Source: an uncultured Rickettsiales bacterium
GTDB lineage: Bacteria > Pseudomonadota > Alphaproteobacteria > RF32 > CAG-239
NCBI GenBank assembly: GCA_900551865.1
Contig: URXV01000008.1
Coordinates: 1-64,000 of the forward strand
Direction of reading: 5' to 3'
Length of the DNA: 64,000 nucleotides
Part shown: positions 28,401-36,446 of the stretch, one piece after another
Layout of the letters: each line of letters opens with the position of its first letter
Numbering within the stretch: the stretch's first letter is position 1
Position numbers and translations under genes: made by a program
Notes under the pieces: model-generated
Told to the model about the DNA's origin: nothing
Database searches by the model: none
What the model saw: the letters and a program-made list of their open reading frames with translations, nothing else

Positions 28401-28703
28401 ATGTCAAACGTTAAAATAGCCAAATATATTGCCATATTGCTGGGTGCCGGCATCGTTTTGTGCACTTATTTTGTGTTTTTGAAAATCCTGAATAAGAAAA
28501 CGGGTATTTCCGGTGCTCCGGTTTCTGCCGAAATGGTGCTGAAAGTTCCTGAAAATGCTGAAGTAAAAGATATCAGGATAACTGAGAGGAAAATTTATTT
28601 CTTAATGACATCGCCTCAGGAAGAGAATTTAATAATCGTTGACGAAAATACCCGGCAGGAGATTTTGAAAATTGTTCTGAAAAAGGAGAAAACCCATGAG
28701 TAA
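28401..28703 (+). CDS. DUF6476-like single-pass membrane protein
   Basis: A 100-residue protein with one membrane helix (about 8-30) and a small soluble domain (about 45-95) with alternating beta strands (AEVKDIRITERKIYFLMTS, NLIIVDENTRQEILKIVL). In alphaproteobacteria a protein of this size and pattern (DUF6476, as I recall it) lies divergently beside the RluD-type gene, as here. It overlaps the next gene by 8 bases, so it also heads the coupling-protein operon. Role unknown. Confidence 0.7.
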   Translation: MSNVKIAKYIAILLGAGIVLCTYFVFLKILNKKTGISGAPVSAEMVLKVPENAEVKDIRITERKIYFLMTSPQEENLIIVDENTRQEILKIVLKKEKTHE

Positions 28704-29790
28704 TGATGATTCTCTTGATGCTTTTTTAACTGCGGATATGCCGGCTGATGAAAAGAAAAAAAACAAAGACACAAGTTTGGAAGATGAATTTGCCAAGCTT
28801 TTGAATGATTTTATAAATCAGGATAAACCGGCAACAAAATCTGGTAATAAAAAAACGGAAGAAAGTCTGGACAGCTTTCTGGAAAGTTCGGGCAGCGGCC
28901 TTGACAGTTTCTTGACTTCGTCGGTTGTTTCGTCCGAAAATACACCGGCTGCACAGCCGCAGCAGGTTTCTTCCAAAGCGGAATTAGTGGAAAATGCCGC
29001 ACAGCCGACAGAGGAGGAGGATTTGTCCGGCCTCATAACTCAGCCTGTTGCCGCTCCCGAAATCACGCCGGAAAATATTCAGGCCGACGATACTGCCGCA
29101 AACAGGCTGAAACAGGAAGAGCAGGAATTGGCGCGTGCCGTTGCCAATTTTCAGGATGGCATAGTTGCAATGGCTGACAAAAAAAATCTCAAAGTTCCCG
29201 ATACCGATTACAAGGAAGATATGCTGTATCCGAACTATAAGCCCAGTATTGGCAAAAAAATTGCCCAATATCTGCTGGCATGCTGGGATATTATGAATAA
29301 ATATGATCCTGAAAATATGAAACGGCTTTCCAAAGATGCCGGAGATGAAGAATATCTCGCTTTTGCCGAAACACTGAACGATACGGATATGCAGCTCGCC
29401 ATAATATCATACGTTGAAATTCTTATAAATCTGGAAATTTGCGAAGTCGGCTATGAGCAAAAAAAGGAAATTTTGCAAAAAAACCGGATAAAGCGGGAAT
29501 TGTATGAAGAATATATGGAACTTCAGGAACGAAAAGCCTTGTTTATCAAAAAATTAAAAGAAAAAGATTTTCCGGTAGATGCGGAACGTCTGATAGGAAA
29601 TTACTTTCGGGTTGCACAAAAAGATCCCGACGGCTCATTTAATGCCCTGGTAAAGAATCCGGCCATGTTTTCTCCGATAGAATTTGAAAAAATTCGGCCC
29701 AAGTTCTTTGGGTTGATAAAAGTAACGCCGGAAGACGGGATAAAAGCAAATCAAAAAATCGGGCATTTTATAAAAAAACTTAAAGTTTAA
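28696..29790 (+). CDS. Acidic protein with repeated SLD(A/S)FL motifs, function unknown
   Basis: A 364-residue soluble protein. The first 145 residues are acidic, low-complexity and probably disordered. They contain three copies of a short motif: SLDAFL at about 5-10, SLDSFL at about 56-61 and GLDSFL at about 67-72. The C-terminal part (about 150-364) is helical and ordered (YLLACWDIMNKYDPENMKRL, VEILINLEICEVGYEQKKEIL). No signal peptide or membrane segment. Its start overlaps the stop of the gene before. No family recognised; it may be a cytoplasmic partner of the coupling ATPase encoded 4 kb downstream. Confidence 0.65.
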   Translation: MSNDDSLDAFLTADMPADEKKKNKDTSLEDEFAKLLNDFINQDKPATKSGNKKTEESLDSFLESSGSGLDSFLTSSVVSSENTPAAQPQQVSSKAELVENAAQPTEEEDLSGLITQPVAAPEITPENIQADDTAANRLKQEEQELARAVANFQDGIVAMADKKNLKVPDTDYKEDMLYPNYKPSIGKKIAQYLLACWDIMNKYDPENMKRLSKDAGDEEYLAFAETLNDTDMQLAIISYVEILINLEICEVGYEQKKEILQKNRIKRELYEEYMELQERKALFIKKLKEKDFPVDAERLIGNYFRVAQKDPDGSFNALVKNPAMFSPIEFEKIRPKFFGLIKVTPEDGIKANQKIGHFIKKLKV

Positions 29791-29881
29791 TAAAATTTGC
29801 CTGATGGCGGAACGGTTTAAAGTAGACAACCTGCGGATTTTATGCTAATATGACATAAAAGCATAAAAATCGGAGGCAAAA

Positions 29882-31513
29882 ATGGCTGAACAATCCCAAA
29901 TAAACGAATTGGACCGGTTGCTAAAGCAAAATATTGAAGAGATAGATAAGGCAACAAATGCTAATTTAGTTGGTGTTCCTCCCCGAGCCGGGGCGGAATC
30001 CGGAAACGGCAGTACGCCGTCTGGAGCACGGTCGGAAAGCGGGGCGTCGTCTTCCTCTGCGGATAACACGGAAACAAGCGGAAACAATGCGGGGGAAAAC
30101 GATGGAAACAGGCAGGATACTCCGACATCGGCAGAATCGGAAAACAGGCAGGATACGCCGGAACCTCGCCGTCCTGAGAGGATTCCCGATGGCGTTTCGC
30201 GCGCGTATGACGATGTGTCTTTAGGCGAATTTGATACCAAAGCCCCGAAAGAAAAAACGGAAACCAAGGGTTCAAAACCTAAGGGCGGCATAACGCCTCC
30301 CAAACGCGACCGTGGTGGAACCAAGGGAAAATCCGGCGGCGATGATATTATGGAAGTTTTTTGGAATGACTGTATTATGGCTTTTTATGCCTGGACAATA
30401 GATACGGTTGTCGACAATACGTTGGATTTTGCCGAATGGGTACTGTTTTCGCCATATAAATCCGGCGGCGGCACGGTTGAAACTACGACTGAAAAAAAGC
30501 CGAAAACCATATATATGTTGGGCGAAGAATTGTATAAAAGCCGTATGGAAAACTTTGCCAAAGAAAAAGATAAGCTGATAGAGTTAAACGAAAATCTGGA
30601 AAAAAGCGCAAACGGAATCCAACCCGAATGGAGACTTTGGGGGAAAATGCCGGCATTTTATCCCAAATTGCAGCAAATTCATGCCAAGGCAATAGAAAAT
30701 CCCAATTCGGAAGAAGCCAAATTTATGCATAAGTACGGTTTGGGAAGCAGTGCCGAAACCGTTAAAGGGCGTTTTGCCAAAGAGGAAAAACTGTTTATGC
30801 TCGCTGTTCGTTTGGCTACGGTAGAAGAAGTCGTCAGCGATACAAAAAATACGATTTCTCCTGAATTTTCCCAAAAATTGGCAGAATTGGATGAAACGTT
30901 GAAAAAGAATAATTGCAGCAAGCAGGAGGTAACGGGGAAAATCAATGCCCTGTCAGAAGAAATCGGGGGAGACAGCACTGTTTGCAAAGACGTTTCTGCA
31001 AAAATACAAGAAATAAATGCTCTTCTTGAAAAAGACGGAGATATTTCGAAAGTAAAAAAAGATATCATAAAAAAAGCCAAGGAACTTCGCAAGGTTTCCG
31101 AGGGTGCCGGCCACGACGAAGACATCATAAAAGAACATATCAGAAAACGCGGCCAGGAAAAATATAAGAGGCTTATGGAAAATATTGATAAAATTCATGA
31201 AGCTTATGCGGATGACCCGGAAAAGGTCAAGGAAACCATTAAAGAATACCTTGTTTCGGTAAATAATGCCGGCAAGGAGGCCAAGCAAGCGACGGATAAA
31301 GTTATAGAAGAAGGCCTGAAAGGCAAAATAAATGCCGGAGAAAAACGTAAAAAAGCCAAAGCATCTGTAGAAAAAATTGATACGGCGATAAATGATTTTA
31401 TGCTTGAAGGCGAAAAAATTTCATCAAAAGCTCCGGCAGCTCAAAAAGATGAATTCGTATTAACCGAAAAACAATTTTCTAAAGCTATAAAAGATTATCG
31501 GTTAGGTCGCTAA
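29882..31513 (+). CDS. Large coiled-coil protein with disordered N-terminus, function unknown
   Basis: A 543-residue protein starting at an ATG with CGGAGG upstream. Residues about 30-150 are Ser/Gly/Glu/Pro-rich and probably disordered, with a short repeat NRQDTP. A semi-hydrophobic stretch with Trp and Phe follows (about 155-185, IMEVFWNDCIMAFYAWTIDTVV). Then comes a long Lys/Glu-rich helical, coiled-coil region to the end. No signal peptide. It lies in the run of genes leading to the coupling ATPase and 11 bases before the next gene. I recognise no family. It could be a substrate, tether or scaffold of the putative secretion complex; that is inference. Confidence 0.62.
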   Translation: MAEQSQINELDRLLKQNIEEIDKATNANLVGVPPRAGAESGNGSTPSGARSESGASSSSADNTETSGNNAGENDGNRQDTPTSAESENRQDTPEPRRPERIPDGVSRAYDDVSLGEFDTKAPKEKTETKGSKPKGGITPPKRDRGGTKGKSGGDDIMEVFWNDCIMAFYAWTIDTVVDNTLDFAEWVLFSPYKSGGGTVETTTEKKPKTIYMLGEELYKSRMENFAKEKDKLIELNENLEKSANGIQPEWRLWGKMPAFYPKLQQIHAKAIENPNSEEAKFMHKYGLGSSAETVKGRFAKEEKLFMLAVRLATVEEVVSDTKNTISPEFSQKLAELDETLKKNNCSKQEVTGKINALSEEIGGDSTVCKDVSAKIQEINALLEKDGDISKVKKDIIKKAKELRKVSEGAGHDEDIIKEHIRKRGQEKYKRLMENIDKIHEAYADDPEKVKETIKEYLVSVNNAGKEAKQATDKVIEEGLKGKINAGEKRKKAKASVEKIDTAINDFMLEGEKISSKAPAAQKDEFVLTEKQFSKAIKDYRLGR

Positions 31514-31524
31514 GGAGAAGATGA

Positions 31525-32016
31525 ATGGCAAAAGTGGAAAAATTGATAAAATTTTTTACGGTTTGTGCAGTTGTTTTTGTCGTTTTGGGGTATATTTGCC
31601 GGGAATTGTTTAAATTTATCTGGAATTTTGATGTTTTCAATCGGGAATCTTACCGGATTTTGTATGATTACTGGGAAAACGGCGGCGTATTTAATACGTT
31701 TCGGGATTGCAGCTTGGGGCTGTTTTTGTTTTTAATGCCCGTAATATGGCTGGTTTTAAGTTATAAGCTGTATAAGTACGGGCTGGTGAAGTTTTTGCTT
31801 AATCCGTTGGTTAAACTGTACCGCCGTATAACCCGTCCTAAAACTATGGAAGTAGAACACGTTTCAATCAAAAATCTTGGCGGGAAAGATAAAACGCTGG
31901 ATGAGATTATCGCCGAAAAAGTGGAAAAGCAGGGAGGGAACAAAAACGTTGGCCATGCCTCGCAAAATCTGCGCCGGCAGATAGCTGCAAAAATTGAAGA
32001 AAATGAAAAACAATAA
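31525..32016 (+). CDS. Two-helix membrane protein, shares a module with the next gene
   Basis: A 163-residue protein with two membrane segments (about 9-28 and about 64-85) and a basic cytoplasmic tail. Between and after the helices is a stretch WNFDVFNRESYRILYDYW, then LVKLYRRITRPK. It aligns with the N-terminal membrane module of the next protein (WHFDIFLSEHWRLLSYKW, LYLFRKIT), so the two are paralogous over about 80 residues. The cytoplasmic tail is otherwise different and ends in a charged helix. AGGAG lies before the ATG. Function unknown. Confidence 0.65.
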   Translation: MAKVEKLIKFFTVCAVVFVVLGYICRELFKFIWNFDVFNRESYRILYDYWENGGVFNTFRDCSLGLFLFLMPVIWLVLSYKLYKYGLVKFLLNPLVKLYRRITRPKTMEVEHVSIKNLGGKDKTLDEIIAEKVEKQGGNKNVGHASQNLRRQIAAKIEENEKQ

Positions 32017-32070
32017 TTACTTGTTAACCAATCAATGGATATAATGGGAAAATAAAAGCCGGAGAAGAAC

Positions 32071-33393
32071 TTGAAACCGCTGATAATAATACTAAAAACG
32101 CTGATAGTCGGCTATTTATGGAGTATCGTCTTCATAGATGGCATCAGGGTGGTTTTGCTTATAAACTGGCATTTTGACATCTTTTTATCCGAACACTGGC
32201 GCCTTTTAAGTTATAAATGGAACAGCGGAGCGCCTATGACAAATTCAGAACTGGGCTTTTTTATGATTATAGCCAGCTCAATTCCGCTGTGGCTTGCCGG
32301 CTGGGTAGGGTTGTGCCTTGTAAAGTGGGAGCGCCTGCTGAAAAAAGTATTCTTAAGCCCGCTGTATCTTTTCCGTAAAATAACCCTGAAAACCAAACCG
32401 CCGGTTGTCGTTAAGAAAAAATCCATTGCCGAAGAAACGAAAGTCGTTAAAAAGACGCCGATAATCAAAAAAGCCCCGGTCAAACGTCCGCCGTTGCCGT
32501 CGGCGACTTTAATGCAGTCAAATATAAACAGTAATTTGATGGCGTCGCCTGCCGGACGTACTTCTTCCTATACGCCAGGCAAAAAAGAGCCGGAAGCGCC
32601 GATTAACCATGCTCTGTTTAATTTTGACGATGATGATTTTGACTTGGATTTTGATTTTGAAAAGAAAGACAAGAAGCCGGATATCGACGATTCCATCCCG
32701 TCTGCGCTTATGGTTGACGAGCCGAAAACGATTGAAACCGTTCCTGCGGCAGTTATTGAAGAAAAGCCTAAAAACACCCCTGCGCCTTCAAAAAATCAGG
32801 AAAAACCTGCGCCGCAGAATAAAAAAGACAATGCCCAGCCCAGGAACAAATCCGCAGATATGCCTGCCGCTCAGGCAATGCCGATTAAGGAATCCCATAC
32901 TCCGGTTTTGGATGTTCTTAATCAAAAGGGGTTTGACGTTATTCCGTCTGCCATTATCAAAAATACAACAATCGATTATATCGGCGTTTCCAAAAATCAG
33001 CTCTTTTTATGCCTGATTGATAAAGAAGCCGGAGACTGGCTGGCGGATGAAGAAAAGTTCAATGATGAAGAGCCGTTATGGTTTTCGGAAAGCAGCCACC
33101 GCATTTCTCCGGTACGAAAGATTGATGTGGCCAGAGATATTTTAAAAACCAAACTGGCTGTCGGAGATATGAATTTTGAAATCATCGCGTATGTTATCAT
33201 ACAGGCCGGCAATATTATTAACGCCGAGGATATGTTTGAAATCTGGAACAACATGAACGTAAATGTAACGCGTATAAACCGGGGGAGCCCGAAAGAAATC
33301 CGCCTGTTTTCCAAATCATTAGATAATTGTGAGGAAAAAACAGATAAAAACACGCTTGAAAAACTTAAGAAACTTATTCGCAGTCTGGCATAA
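32071..33393 (+). CDS. Membrane protein with possible degenerate NERD-like domain
   Basis: A 440-residue protein with a TTG start at 32071 preceded by GGAGAAG; no ATG occurs before the first membrane helix has passed. Two membrane segments (about 6-30 and 64-85) form the module shared with the previous gene. A Lys/Pro-rich and then Asp-rich linker (about 110-280) follows. The C-terminal domain (about 285-440) has IDYIGVSKNQLFLCLIDKEAGDW and a later HRISPVRK, which loosely resembles the NERD nuclease-like pattern, but the Glu of the E-x-K motif is not present. This resemblance is tentative. Layout (two helices plus cytosolic domain next to a coupling ATPase) recalls DotM/IcmP in outline only. 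Confidence 0.6.
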   Translation: MKPLIIILKTLIVGYLWSIVFIDGIRVVLLINWHFDIFLSEHWRLLSYKWNSGAPMTNSELGFFMIIASSIPLWLAGWVGLCLVKWERLLKKVFLSPLYLFRKITLKTKPPVVVKKKSIAEETKVVKKTPIIKKAPVKRPPLPSATLMQSNINSNLMASPAGRTSSYTPGKKEPEAPINHALFNFDDDDFDLDFDFEKKDKKPDIDDSIPSALMVDEPKTIETVPAAVIEEKPKNTPAPSKNQEKPAPQNKKDNAQPRNKSADMPAAQAMPIKESHTPVLDVLNQKGFDVIPSAIIKNTTIDYIGVSKNQLFLCLIDKEAGDWLADEEKFNDEEPLWFSESSHRISPVRKIDVARDILKTKLAVGDMNFEIIAYVIIQAGNIINAEDMFEIWNNMNVNVTRINRGSPKEIRLFSKSLDNCEEKTDKNTLEKLKKLIRSLA

Positions 33394-33417
33394 TTGTTAT
33401 TATTGAGGTAAGAAAAA

Positions 33418-35637
33418 ATGGCAAAAGAAAGAGGAAAAGAATGGGAAGAATATGACAACGCCGTCCGGTGGATGACAATAACGTTCGCCATCGCGGTCGT
33501 TGTAACGGTTGTTTTCATGTATATCGCCCCGATTCTGGCATTTTTTATGCAAAACGGTATTTCCAAAAAGAGTGTGGAAATAGCTGGTTTGTTTTTGAAA
33601 AAGTCTTTTGCGGACTTTGGTTTTTTGTGGGACTGGTATCTGAAATGGTTCAAAAAGGTTTATCGCTACAGCGGCGAGTTTAAAATAAGTTTATGGCCGC
33701 CGATTCTGCCGTTTATTTCTTTTCCGTTGATTTTAATTGTCGGCGGCATAAAGTGTCCGTATAAATTCCAATCGAATATTCACGGGTCGGCGCACATTGC
33801 TACTTTGCGCGATATTGAAAAAATGCCGCTGCTCGGATTTGACGGTTTTTGTATGGTGGTCGGTAAGTTTCAGGGTAAAATGCTGAAACTGAAAGAAACG
33901 CTGTCAACCCTGTGTTGTGCGCCTCCGGGAACCGGTAAAACTGCCGGTGTCGTTATTCCGACAATTTTTAATTCCGAGGGGCTTAGCATTATCGTAAACG
34001 ACCCGAAACCAGAGTTGTGCTACCAGACGACGGGTGCGAGAAACAAGGTTGGCCCTGTATTTGTCATCAACTGGGGTAAGGAAGACAATCCGGCAACTGG
34101 AGAATACTATCCGAGTTGGAATCCGCTGTCTCCGGGAGCGCTCCCTGCACCGGGGCCGGAACGCGACCTGTATGTCGATTCTATGTGCAACACGCTGGTG
34201 GAAGACCCCAAGGGCGGCGCTGATCCGCACTGGTCAAAAACCGGTCGAAGCGCGCTCTGCGGCTTTATTCACTTCATTTCTTCCAAATGCGAAAGGGCTT
34301 TGGCCAATGAACGCTTTATTCAGAAGATTTATGAAGGCTCAATGACAGCCGAAGACAAAGCCGAGTTGATAAAGCTTTACGATGAAATGAGCATCGGCGG
34401 TTTGCGGGCTAATGCCGCGCGTGCAATTCAGGATTTGCAGAACGGAAATCTGACGATTGAAAATTATCTGCCTGTCGGAACCTGGAACCTGCTGCCGGAA
34501 AAATGGATTAACCACGAGCCCTGTCTGGCAATGATTCTGGAATGGATTACTTCGTCCCAGATTGAACAGAGCAATGAAATTAAACGCCGTCTGGAAGAAG
34601 GCGACCAAATGGCCGCTATGGCAGACCCGATGCGCGATTTGCTTGACGCCGCGGTGGAAGAGGCCAACAATTATGGATATTCCCGCCGTTGCGTAACTGA
34701 ATTGAGCGCCTTGAGCGCGATGCCGGATAAAGAGCGGGGATCCGTCCTTTCCACCGGTCTCACCGGTATCGGTATTTTCAAAAACTCGGCAGTTGTGGCT
34801 CGTACCAGCTTTTCCGATATTCAGTTTAAAGATTTGCGCGGTATGAAAGACCCGGTAACCGGCGAATGGAAACCGATTTCCGTTTACCTCTCGGTTAACC
34901 AAACGGACGCTCAGGCGTTGAACCCGATTAGCGCAACGTTTGTTGACCTGATGAGCGCTTATCTGATTTCAAATCCGCCAAATTCTGTTAACCGTACCGA
35001 TGGTAAAATGGGGCCTTTCCCGACTTTGTTTGTGCTTGACGAGTTTCCGCAGATGCCGAAGCTGAAAGCGGTTATTGACGGGCCGGCGGTCGGCCGCGGG
35101 CAAAAAGTGTCATATCTGTTGATTGGGCAAGATTTGGGTCAGATTTCCGGCAAATACGGCAAGGACGATTTGGAAACGGTTATATCTACGACTGCTTGCA
35201 AAGTTATTCTGTCACAGAACAACGAACAGACAGCACAGCGTTTTTCCAAAATGATTGGCAATAAAACGGTGCAGACTACGTCCTACAGCCGAAACGAAGG
35301 CAGCCTTGCCAAAGAATATAATCCGTTTGCCAAAAACGTCAGCTATCAGCTGCAGGGTGTTTCAGCCATCAGTGCCAATGACCTGTTAAGCTTGCCGATG
35401 CTGAAGCAGGTCGTGCTGATGCAAGGCTCGATTGATACGCCGATTATGGCAGACGCGCCGCGTTTTTATCTGGACAAGAAAATGCTGGCAATGTCAAAGC
35501 TCCCGCATTCCCCATGGGTGCCGGACTGGATTGTTGCCCAGCGTACTGATGAAAATGAGGATATCCTATCTAAATTAGGTATAGATTATGACCCGAATGC
35601 AGAAGAAGAGGAAGGTTTTGAAGAAGACGAAGCTTAA
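33418..35637 (+). CDS. VirD4/TraG-family type IV secretion coupling ATPase, orphan
   Basis: A 739-residue type IV coupling protein: two N-terminal membrane segments (about 20-43, 96-111), the GSAHIAT entry of the VirD4 family, Walker A APPGTGKT (about 168-175), VIPTIFNSEGLSIIVNDPKPEL, and Walker B FVLDEFPQM (Asp at about 541). A QDLGQI glutamine motif follows, and the tail is strongly acidic (EEEEGFEEDEA). Such ATPases select substrates and feed them to a type IV secretion channel. No VirB-type or relaxase gene is in the window. GAGGT lies before the ATG. It belongs with the surrounding unknown genes as one plus-strand unit. Confidence 0.9.
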   Translation: MAKERGKEWEEYDNAVRWMTITFAIAVVVTVVFMYIAPILAFFMQNGISKKSVEIAGLFLKKSFADFGFLWDWYLKWFKKVYRYSGEFKISLWPPILPFISFPLILIVGGIKCPYKFQSNIHGSAHIATLRDIEKMPLLGFDGFCMVVGKFQGKMLKLKETLSTLCCAPPGTGKTAGVVIPTIFNSEGLSIIVNDPKPELCYQTTGARNKVGPVFVINWGKEDNPATGEYYPSWNPLSPGALPAPGPERDLYVDSMCNTLVEDPKGGADPHWSKTGRSALCGFIHFISSKCERALANERFIQKIYEGSMTAEDKAELIKLYDEMSIGGLRANAARAIQDLQNGNLTIENYLPVGTWNLLPEKWINHEPCLAMILEWITSSQIEQSNEIKRRLEEGDQMAAMADPMRDLLDAAVEEANNYGYSRRCVTELSALSAMPDKERGSVLSTGLTGIGIFKNSAVVARTSFSDIQFKDLRGMKDPVTGEWKPISVYLSVNQTDAQALNPISATFVDLMSAYLISNPPNSVNRTDGKMGPFPTLFVLDEFPQMPKLKAVIDGPAVGRGQKVSYLLIGQDLGQISGKYGKDDLETVISTTACKVILSQNNEQTAQRFSKMIGNKTVQTTSYSRNEGSLAKEYNPFAKNVSYQLQGVSAISANDLLSLPMLKQVVLMQGSIDTPIMADAPRFYLDKKMLAMSKLPHSPWVPDWIVAQRTDENEDILSKLGIDYDPNAEEEEGFEEDEA

Positions 35638-36376
35638 ATCTGCCGCTGCGGAAATGAGAAGTTTTTCTCTGTGGTGCGTTTTGAAGAGCAGTATAAAATT
35701 TATATTGCTCTTCAAGCGTACATTTTTATTGTGGTGTTTGGCAAATTTTGCTTTTCTGGTTGTCTTTAGGCAGATTCCAAATGGCTGGACCAATTCGCTG
35801 AGCATCCTGTGGCTTGTTGCCTACTATGTGTTTTGGTGCGTGTTTGTCCGTCATATTCAGCAGCATCCGCCTTATTTTTCCCTGATTCGCATTTTTAACG
35901 GTTTGATTCCCGCCAGCAAAATTATGTTTATTAACATTATAATCTATTTGGTTTTGGTAATTGCTCCATACATTCCGTTATTTATGGGTTTTAGGGAGAA
36001 ATATCTGGAATTTTTTGAGCAATATATGGCTGTTCTGCAAAGCCACAATTCCCTGCCGGGGAAAACGCTGTTTTATGTGTTAATGCTGCTGTTGTCTCCG
36101 TATACGATAAGCCGGCCGTATCTTGCCTGGTTGTCATCGCTGATAGGAAAAAGCCGCTCAATCATAGATGCTTACAAAAAGACGCAAGGCAACTACTGGA
36201 ATTTTGTCTTTTGCGCGGTTGTTATGAGCGGGCTGTTTGCTCTGTCATATTTTATTGACGTTACTTATAAAACAAGCTCTCTGATTTTTGTAATGTCAGT
36301 CCTGCCGATATTTTTCAATGTCGTCTTTATTGATATTTACAAAGTATTTTACAAGCGTAGAAAAAATATCAAATAA
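35588..36376 (+). CDS. Multi-pass membrane protein downstream of the coupling ATPase
   Basis: A 262-residue protein with a basic N terminus and about six membrane segments (about 38-58, 70-90, 108-130, 158-180, 205-228, 230-250). The ATG at 35588 gives a 50-base overlap with the coupling-protein gene in another frame; ATGs at 35597 and 35654 are in frame, and the last would remove the overlap but lacks a clear ribosome-binding site. No motif recognised. Position suggests it is part of the same system. Confidence 0.6.
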   Translation: MTRMQKKRKVLKKTKLKSAAAEMRSFSLWCVLKSSIKFILLFKRTFLLWCLANFAFLVVFRQIPNGWTNSLSILWLVAYYVFWCVFVRHIQQHPPYFSLIRIFNGLIPASKIMFINIIIYLVLVIAPYIPLFMGFREKYLEFFEQYMAVLQSHNSLPGKTLFYVLMLLLSPYTISRPYLAWLSSLIGKSRSIIDAYKKTQGNYWNFVFCAVVMSGLFALSYFIDVTYKTSSLIFVMSVLPIFFNVVFIDIYKVFYKRRKNIK

Positions 36377-36446
36377 CTCTTTTTATCCGAAACTGCTCGC
36401 TTTTAGCCAGGCAGTGAATTTCGCCGTTAAATTTTATCCGGTTTAG

